Part shown: one piece after another, positions 7,336 to 11,261 of the stretch
Layout of the letters: each line of letters begins with the position of its first letter
Position numbering within the stretch: the stretch's first letter is position 1
Source: an uncultured Bacilli bacterium
GTDB lineage: Bacteria; Bacillota_I; Bacilli_A; RFN20; CAG-631
Reading direction: 5' to 3'
Assembly (NCBI GenBank): GCA_934215405.1
Contig: CAKPZU010000063.1
Location: forward strand, 1 to 11,261
DNA length: 11,261 nucleotides
Made by a program: the position numbers and the translations under genes
Notes under the pieces: model-generated
What the model was told of the DNA's origin: nothing
The model's input: only the letters and a program-made list of their open reading frames with translations
Database searches by the model: none

Positions 7336-7618
7336 AAAAATTATCTACCTCAGAGACAAAAGTATCAAAATCACGCATCATTCCTGCTTTTTCTTGTTGC
7401 TCTGCAATTTTTATTTTTTGTGCAAAAAATTCTTCATATTTACTTTCTTCATCATTTAAAGAAGTAGCTTTAATTTCAAACGGGATTCTTTTTTCTTTAA
7501 CTACTGTAAGTAAAAACATATTTACAGCAGTAGTCATATCTAAGCCCATTTTTGCTAACAACTCCTTTGCTTGATCTCTTAAGGATACATCCATTTTAAT
7601 ATTAACACTAGCTTTCAT
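7322..7618 (-). CDS. RelB/DinJ-family antitoxin
   Basis: A 98-residue antitoxin that would bind and neutralise the toxin encoded next to it and repress the shared promoter. Residues 1-50 carry the ribbon-helix-helix DNA-binding region of the RelB/DinJ family: MKASVNIKMDVSLRDQAKELL, then MGLDMTTAVNMFLLTVV and the hallmark KRIPFEIK. The acidic C-terminus (ESKYEEFFAQKIKIAEQQEKA) is the likely toxin-wrapping segment. GGAGGG lies 6 bases before the ATG. The antitoxin-first order with a 14-base overlap is standard for such pairs. Confidence 0.93.
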   Translation of the reverse strand: MKASVNIKMDVSLRDQAKELLAKMGLDMTTAVNMFLLTVVKEKRIPFEIKATSLNDEESKYEEFFAQKIKIAEQQEKAGMMRDFDTFVSEVDNFYGEK

Positions 7619-7643
7619 TTTTTACCCTCCATTTTTTTATTAA

Positions 7644-7672
7644 ATTATATCAAGAAATGTGCCCAATGTCTA
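7644..7672 (-). promoter_or_regulatory. Promoter of the toxin-antitoxin operon
   Basis: On the minus strand TAGACA (7667-7672, five of six -35 bases), a 17-base spacer and TATAAT (7644-7649) with an extended TG (TGATATAAT). ATTATAT (7644-7650) and ATATAAT (7672-7678) form an inverted repeat framing the promoter. They could be the antitoxin operator, but AT-rich seven-base arms are weak evidence. Confidence 0.8.
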
Positions 7673-7740
7673 TATAATAGCCACATAATGTATTTGAAAA
7701 TTTATTTTCTAGGAAATTGTATTGTAATGGCAATAAAAGC

Positions 7741-7765
7741 AAAAAAGGTCGAAGTTAATCAACCT
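7741..7765 (-). terminator. Rho-independent terminator of the IS91-type unit
   Basis: On the minus strand AGGTTGA and TCGACCT pair (one G-T wobble) around the loop TTAACT and are followed by a run of T. It lies 34 bases past the stop of the zinc-knuckle gene and would stop transcripts from entering the toxin-antitoxin promoter. Confidence 0.7.
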
Positions 7766-7798
7766 AAAGCACAAAAATGATTAGTTATAGTTACAACC

Positions 7799-8107
7799 CT
7801 AATCTTTTCTAATTATTTCTTCTGGCAGCATTGTTCCTTTGTTGCAGAATTGACATCTAATAAAAGGAAGCAAATCCTTATTTTTTGGCAATTTTTTTCT
7901 AACAACATCAAAATCAACAACAATTTTTTCATGGCAATAACTACATTCAAATGTTACTGTTTCATCATATAACTCCAACTTTGCAAATTCATCAATATCT
8001 AATTGGCCAATCTCTTCATCATGTTGTTCATTAACAAACTGTGCAAAAGCTCTTTTTTCTTCAATAGTTAAAGGCCTTTTATCAACTCTATACACATATT
8101 TAGCCAT
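7799..8107 (-). CDS. Small protein with two CxxC zinc knuckles, encoded with the IS91-type transposase
   Basis: A 102-residue protein I do not recognise. The N-terminal part is charged and helical (RPLTIEEKRAFAQFVNEQ), followed by an acidic linker. C55-S-Y-C58 and C85-Q-F-C88 are placed 26 residues apart to make one zinc ribbon. The ATG lies inside the end of the transposase reading frame (8-base overlap), with GAGGAAA just upstream, so it belongs to the same transcript and is probably a passenger or helper gene of the element. It is intact while the transposase is broken. A terminator follows 34 bases downstream. A DNA- or protein-binding role is only suggested by the ribbon. Confidence 0.7.
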   Translation of the reverse strand: MAKYVYRVDKRPLTIEEKRAFAQFVNEQHDEEIGQLDIDEFAKLELYDETVTFECSYCHEKIVVDFDVVRKKLPKNKDLLPFIRCQFCNKGTMLPEEIIRKD

Positions 8108-9396
8108 AGCATCGTTTCCTCTTTAATCTTTTGGGAATAAAACACATATCAGGAACTAAAATAAGTGTTTTACCACATCTATCACACATAAGTATATCAT
8201 AGTTGAAGGATTTCAATATCTTATTTCTCCAAGAAAGTTCAGTAATCATTTGTTTAATAACTTTACTATGGTATAAAGGCCATTTAATAGTTCTAATAAT
8301 AGGTCTTTGTTTTGTTAGCGTAAAAACCATAATAACGAATATTATGCTTTCCTGTATCAGGAATATGGATAATAAGCTTTTTGATAAAATAAAAAATATG
8401 TTCGGTGACAAATTGCCTACCAATCTTATTATCTTTTTTTGTATTTAAATCTTCATGAGGATCATAGTAATAAGAAATGGTATTATTCTTAAAGTCGACA
8501 TTAGTTATTCGACTTTGACTTATAGCAGGATGACCTGCATATCTTACAATATATTTAACTAGTTCTTTACTATCATTTAAATCTTTGGCTTGTATAGGCG
8601 GACCATACACATAAAACCCTTGATTGCTTTCCTTGTATATTAAGTTTTTAATTTTCCTAAAGTCAATTGTGTTAATTTTTTTAGTAAGTAAATCTAATAA
8701 AGCTTTTTGAAATGATTTCCTCATTAATTCATAGTGAAAATGATTGTAGTTTTTAACATTATTTCGTTTATCAATAATACATTCAGCTACCAATGCATGA
8801 AGATGTGGATTGAATTTTAGATCTCTTCCAAATGTGTGAAGAGTAGAAATAAAACCAAATTTATATTCTTTCAATTTTCCAGCTTTAAGTGCCATATAAT
8901 TAAATGTTTGATTAACTGCTTCAAATAAACAATCGATTAAACTTCTATCTTTTTGGAAATAGTGCCAAAGCCTATTTGAAATTGTAAAAACAATATGTCT
9001 ATGCTTTACATTAATACATTTTTTACTTATTTCTTTAACTCTAGCATCATTATATTTTTTTCCACATGATGGGCAAAACCTAGATTTGCAAGTAAAAGGC
9101 TGGATATGAAATCCATTACAACATGGATTTTCACATTCAAAGTAAAGATATCCAGAATCGAATTTACCACAAGAAATAACTGCTTCAACATTTTCTTTTA
9201 TAGAACTTCTTATTAATTGTGAATGATATTTTTTTTCGAATTCAGTTCAATATATTTCAAGTATTTTTTGAATTGATATTTTACCTTTTTCTTCAAGTTC
9301 CTCTTTACAATTATTATATTTTTTTATTTTGTTTTCAGCAAATAGTCTATTAATTCTAAATGCCTTAATAATGTTATCTTTAAACTTTTTTTGCAT
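8100..9396 (-). pseudogene. IS91-family HUH transposase, broken by one TGA and one frameshift
   Basis: IS91-type enzymes move DNA by rolling-circle transposition using a Tyr nucleophile and an HUH metal site. Reading from the ATG at 9394-9396, residues 76-111 are the N-terminal zinc finger (C88, C92/C93, FTCKSRFCPSCGK with C103, C108, C111). HTFGRDLKFNPHLHALV gives the HUH motif H198-L199-H200. VKYIVRYAGHPAISQSRI holds the candidate catalytic Tyr (282 or 286). HNIRYYGFYANK is followed, in another frame, by the C-terminal zinc knuckle MCDRCGKTLILVPD. Damage: codon 50 (9247-9249) is TGA where relatives have Trp (IYxTEFEKKY), and an extra base in the T-run at 8310-8313 shifts the frame. Removing one base there gives a smooth ANKQRPIIRTIKW. 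The product as encoded is inactive unless both lesions are read through. Element ends were not found. Confidence 0.88.
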
Positions 9397-9454
9397 AACC
9401 TACAACATTTGCTCTTAAAAACAATTGTTCTTCATAATTCCTAGCGTATTCCAT
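9380..9454 (-). other. Micro-ORF (24 codons) ahead of the IS91-type transposase
   Basis: ATG at 9452-9454 with AGGT seven bases upstream, ending in TAA inside the first codons of the transposase frame. The peptide MEYARNYEEQLFLRANVVGY (then AKKV) is not low-complexity. It resembles, from memory only, the N-terminal helix of helix-turn-helix transposases, so it may be the stub of another transposase gene joined here. A leader peptide coupling to the transposase start (overlap 17 bases, different frame) is the alternative. Confidence 0.4.
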
Positions 9455-9473
9455 AATTTTTACCTATATTCAG

Positions 9474-9482
9474 ATTATATCA
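9474..9482 (-). promoter_or_regulatory. Extended -10 promoter of the IS91-type unit
   Basis: The minus strand reads TGATATAAT (TGn-TATAAT), with no good -35 at 17 bases. The start point would fall about 10-15 bases before the micro-ORF ATG. The same nine bases occur in the toxin-antitoxin promoter. Confidence 0.5.
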
Positions 9483-9528
9483 TTTTATTAAAAGGAATAA
9501 ATATAATTGCTTTTTTACTCATAGAAAA

Positions 9529-9722
9529 TTAATGCTTTTGTGTTAAAATCGCCAATAATGTAATGCCACATAAAGTGCTCAATATGGTTATTATCTATAA
9601 TTTATAAAAAAAATTTTTATAGCCATTTTTCATCATAAAAATACCACTAAAATATACTAATAAAAATGATGCTTTTAAGCCTATTATTAAGGATACTAGT
9701 TATACTTAAAAATACTGATAGA
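9529..9722 (-). pseudogene. Decayed remnant of a membrane-protein gene
   Basis: Not an open frame, but the minus strand reads as hydrophobic protein broken by lesions. LAITYLSVFLSITSIL (from about 9722) shifts frame near 9690-9700 into SLIIGLKASFLLVYFSGIF and MMKNGYKNFFYKL. A TAG follows at 9595-9597, and then ITILSTLCGITLLAILTQKH runs in the same frame to TAA at 9529-9531. Three membrane-like segments with normal composition in an otherwise non-coding, AT-rich stretch suggest a dead gene. The family is not recognised. Hydrophobic chance reading in AT-rich DNA is the alternative. Confidence 0.35.
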
Positions 9723-9898
9723 TACGTAATTGCTAATTCCTATTTATAAAGTTTTATTAATAATTTTTGTTAAAAAATGTAGAAAATATGTAAATATAAA
9801 TAACACTTTTTTTGAATTAACTTGCATAAAAGTTAACACAAATAAAAAACTTTTTAAAAACTATTTTTATAATGCAAAAAAACACAAAAATATATTCG

Positions 9899-9927
9899 TT
9901 GTTTACACCATTTGTTAATGCTATACT
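9899..9927 (+). promoter_or_regulatory. Promoter ahead of tnpB
   Basis: TTGTTT (9899-9904), a 17-base spacer and TATACT (9922-9927) preceded by TGC, an extended -10. It is followed by the ribosome site AAAGGTGGTGA upstream of the ATG at 9975, leaving a leader of about 40 bases. Confidence 0.6.
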
Positions 9928-9974
9928 TTGCTTAGCAATACTAATGTTGTTAATAACGAAAGGTGGTGAAAGAA

Positions 9975-11261
9975 ATGAAATTTTTAACAATTAAGTATCA
10001 TTATAAAGCTAATGAAAAAGAAAAAAGATTATTAAAGTTTTTATGCCATCTATCAAAGAATCTTTATAATGCTACTCTTTATAAGCTAAGGCAAGATTAT
10101 TTTGCTAATAATAAAATTGATACATACTTTAGCTATAATAAGATATTAAGTAGTAATGATAACTTTCACTTACTTAATACTTATCAATCAATGTGTACAA
10201 TACGCAGTGCTTATTATATGATGAGCAGCTTTATAAGATTTCAAAGAAAAGAAAATGTTAAGCTACCAAGGTATTTAAACAAATATGGTTATTATCCATT
10301 ATATACAGACCAAATAAGAGTAGTGCTTCATAATAATAAAAAATGTATTAAACTACCATTGTCTAATTTATTAAGGACAAACAAGTTTTATAAAATTAAA
10401 TATGATGATATATTACTTAATACATTTATTAAAGAATTACATAATATGAAGATTAATGCTTTTTATTTACCAATACCAAAAGTAATAGAAAACAATAAAA
10501 TACATCAAGTAAGAATAGTACCATTATATAATGCTACTTACTTTAGTATTGAATTTTCATATGAAGTAGAGGATAAAGAAGAAATAGAACTTAATGCTAA
10601 TGCATATGCAGGAATAGATATAGGAATAAACAATCTAGCAACTATATGTATAAATAATGGTAACTCATTTATAATTGATGGGAAAAGATTAAAATCAATA
10701 AATCAATTACACAATAAAAACAAAGCAAGATTACAAAGCAAATTAGCTAAGAATCTTAAGAATAGTAAAAGATTAATAAGAATGGATATACATTATAAAA
10801 ATCTAATTAACGATTATATAAACAAAGCAGTTAAGCAAACTGTAGATAAAATAATTAAAGAAAAGGTAAGCCATGTTGTTATTGGTTATAACAAAGGCTT
10901 AAAACAAAATGGAATAACAAACGAAATGCTAAAAGGAAAAGATAAAAAGAAAGTCAATCAATCCTTTTGTATGATACCACTTGCAAGATATATAAACAAA
11001 TTAAAGTTCAAACTGAACGAAGTAAATATAGATGTAAAGATAATAAATGAATCATATACATCAAAATCTTCATTTATAGATAATGAAGAAATAGAAAAGA
11101 AAAACAATTATTTAGGAAAAAGGATATACAGAGGCTTATATCAAGCAAGTAATGGAAGAGTTATAAATGCTGATTTAAATGCAGCATGTAACATACTAAG
11201 AAAAAGTAACCCTAATGATGAGATAATATCAAATTGGAGGGATAGCGGTCTAACAATACCA
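9975..11261 (+). CDS. tnpB: TnpB (OrfB) RNA-guided nuclease of an IS200/IS605-type element, variant RuvC site, 3' end beyond the window
   Basis: 429 codons open to the window edge, probably near the natural end. The N-terminal part (1-200) is the wedge/REC-like region typical of TnpB. The RuvC-like domain follows: RuvC-I AGIDIGINNLATI with D215; a helical LQSKLAKNLKNSKR segment; RuvC-II region HVVIGYNKGLKQN at 300-312; and RuvC-III RVINADLNAACNIL with D400. The usual RuvC-II Glu is absent (GYNK in its place) and the zinc-finger cysteines are missing (TSKSSFID where TSxxCxxC is usual). E359 in NESYTSK is a candidate replacement acid. TnpB cuts DNA guided by an RNA encoded at the element's right end, which would lie past the window. 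No tnpA is next to it on the visible side. About 35 of 46 Ile codons are ATA, against about 6 of 30 in the nearby AraC gene, fitting acquired DNA. Confidence 0.92.
   Translation, partial: MKFLTIKYHYKANEKEKRLLKFLCHLSKNLYNATLYKLRQDYFANNKIDTYFSYNKILSSNDNFHLLNTYQSMCTIRSAYYMMSSFIRFQRKENVKLPRYLNKYGYYPLYTDQIRVVLHNNKKCIKLPLSNLLRTNKFYKIKYDDILLNTFIKELHNMKINAFYLPIPKVIENNKIHQVRIVPLYNATYFSIEFSYEVEDKEEIELNANAYAGIDIGINNLATICINNGNSFIIDGKRLKSINQLHNKNKARLQSKLAKNLKNSKRLIRMDIHYKNLINDYINKAVKQTVDKIIKEKVSHVVIGYNKGLKQNGITNEMLKGKDKKKVNQSFCMIPLARYINKLKFKLNEVNIDVKIINESYTSKSSFIDNEEIEKKNNYLGKRIYRGLYQASNGRVINADLNAACNILRKSNPNDEIISNWRDSGLTIP

Larger units (their letters stand above)
9483..9974. other. Gene-free, AT-rich stretch between the IS91-type unit and tnpB
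   Basis: About 490 bases without a credible intact gene. The left third holds the membrane-protein remnant. From 9730 to 9898 I see only A/T-rich sequence; one plus-strand frame is open there, but its content (Lys, Asn, Ile, Phe, Tyr) is what such DNA yields by chance. The right end holds the tnpB promoter and a small TTGCT-t-AGCAA fold at 9928-9938. The left end of the TnpB element should lie here, but I could not fix it. Confidence 0.6.

Noticed and set aside
7727..7780. Plus-strand 17-codon ORF beginning MAIKAKKVEV
   Set aside because: Short, poor ribosome site spacing, and the same bases form the stem and T-run of a minus-strand terminator that explains them better.
8203..8448. Plus-strand open frame across the transposase C-terminus
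   Set aside because: It is antisense to recognisable IS91 transposase motifs on the minus strand.
9247..9249. Genome-wide reading of TGA as Trp (genetic code 4)
   Set aside because: All Trp codons in the permease and secreted-protein frames are TGG (8 in the LplB-type permease alone), and TGA appears to serve as the AraC stop. A code-4 AT-rich genome would use mostly TGA. A code-4 origin of the IS91 copy alone stays possible.
9730..9918. Plus-strand 62-codon open frame
   Set aside because: No ribosome site, and a Lys/Asn/Ile/Phe/Tyr composition expected by chance from AT-rich DNA.
9928..9938. TTGCT-t-AGCAA fold as the IS200/IS605 left-end hairpin
   Set aside because: The one-base loop is sterically poor and nothing else identifies the element's left end; it was left as a comment only.

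Overview
The window is AT-rich with strong AAGGAGG-type ribosome binding sites, TAA/TAG stops predominating, and long reading frames that spell every tryptophan with TGG. It contains LplB/YtcP-type sugar permeases, a YesL-like membrane protein, a DinJ/RelB-type toxin-antitoxin pair and secreted proteins with a Gly-Cys C-terminal tail. Together these suggest a low-GC Bacillota genome close to the Mollicutes/Erysipelotrichia side, probably host-associated. The species assignment is inference.

Region 1 (1-5003, minus strand) reads as one operon. In transcription order it holds two secreted, apparently surface-held proteins (3228-5003 and 1419-3209), then two ABC importer permeases (440-1390, and a second cut by the window edge at 1-446). 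Gaps are 18 and 28 bases, and the two permease genes overlap by 7 bases. The two secreted proteins appear to share a roughly 170-residue domain present twice in each, and both end in a G-C-x-G / hydrophobic / Lys tail. I read this as a glycan capture-and-import locus; the substrate cannot be read from sequence. No solute-binding protein or ATPase is inside the window.

Region 2 (5004-6980): a 295-base divergent regulatory region with a good sigma-A promoter for the operon and a dyad lying over it. It is followed on the plus strand by an AraC-family regulator (5299-6093) and a translationally coupled six-helix membrane protein (6090-6944), ending at a perfect palindromic terminator. AraC regulator + YesL-like protein + LplB/LplC-type permeases recalls the yesL/yesN/yesPQ layout of Bacillus subtilis.

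Region 3 (7003-7672, minus strand): a type II toxin-antitoxin pair with RelB/DinJ-like antitoxin and ParE/RelE-like toxin, overlapping by 14 bases. It has a near-consensus promoter and converges on the same palindromic terminator.

Region 4 (7741-9482, minus strand): an IS91-type HUH transposase pseudogene, broken by a TGA at a conserved Trp position and by a one-base frameshift. A small intact double zinc-knuckle protein overlaps its 3' end, and the unit has its own terminator and an extended -10 promoter. A micro-ORF precedes the transposase. Beyond it lie traces of a decayed membrane-protein gene.

Region 5 (9899-11261, plus strand): a TnpB RNA-guided nuclease of the IS200/IS605 type, open at the window end. 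It lacks the usual RuvC-II glutamate and the Cys4 zinc finger, and no TnpA lies beside it in the window. Regions 4 and 5 form a mobile-element and decay zone beside the sugar-uptake locus.
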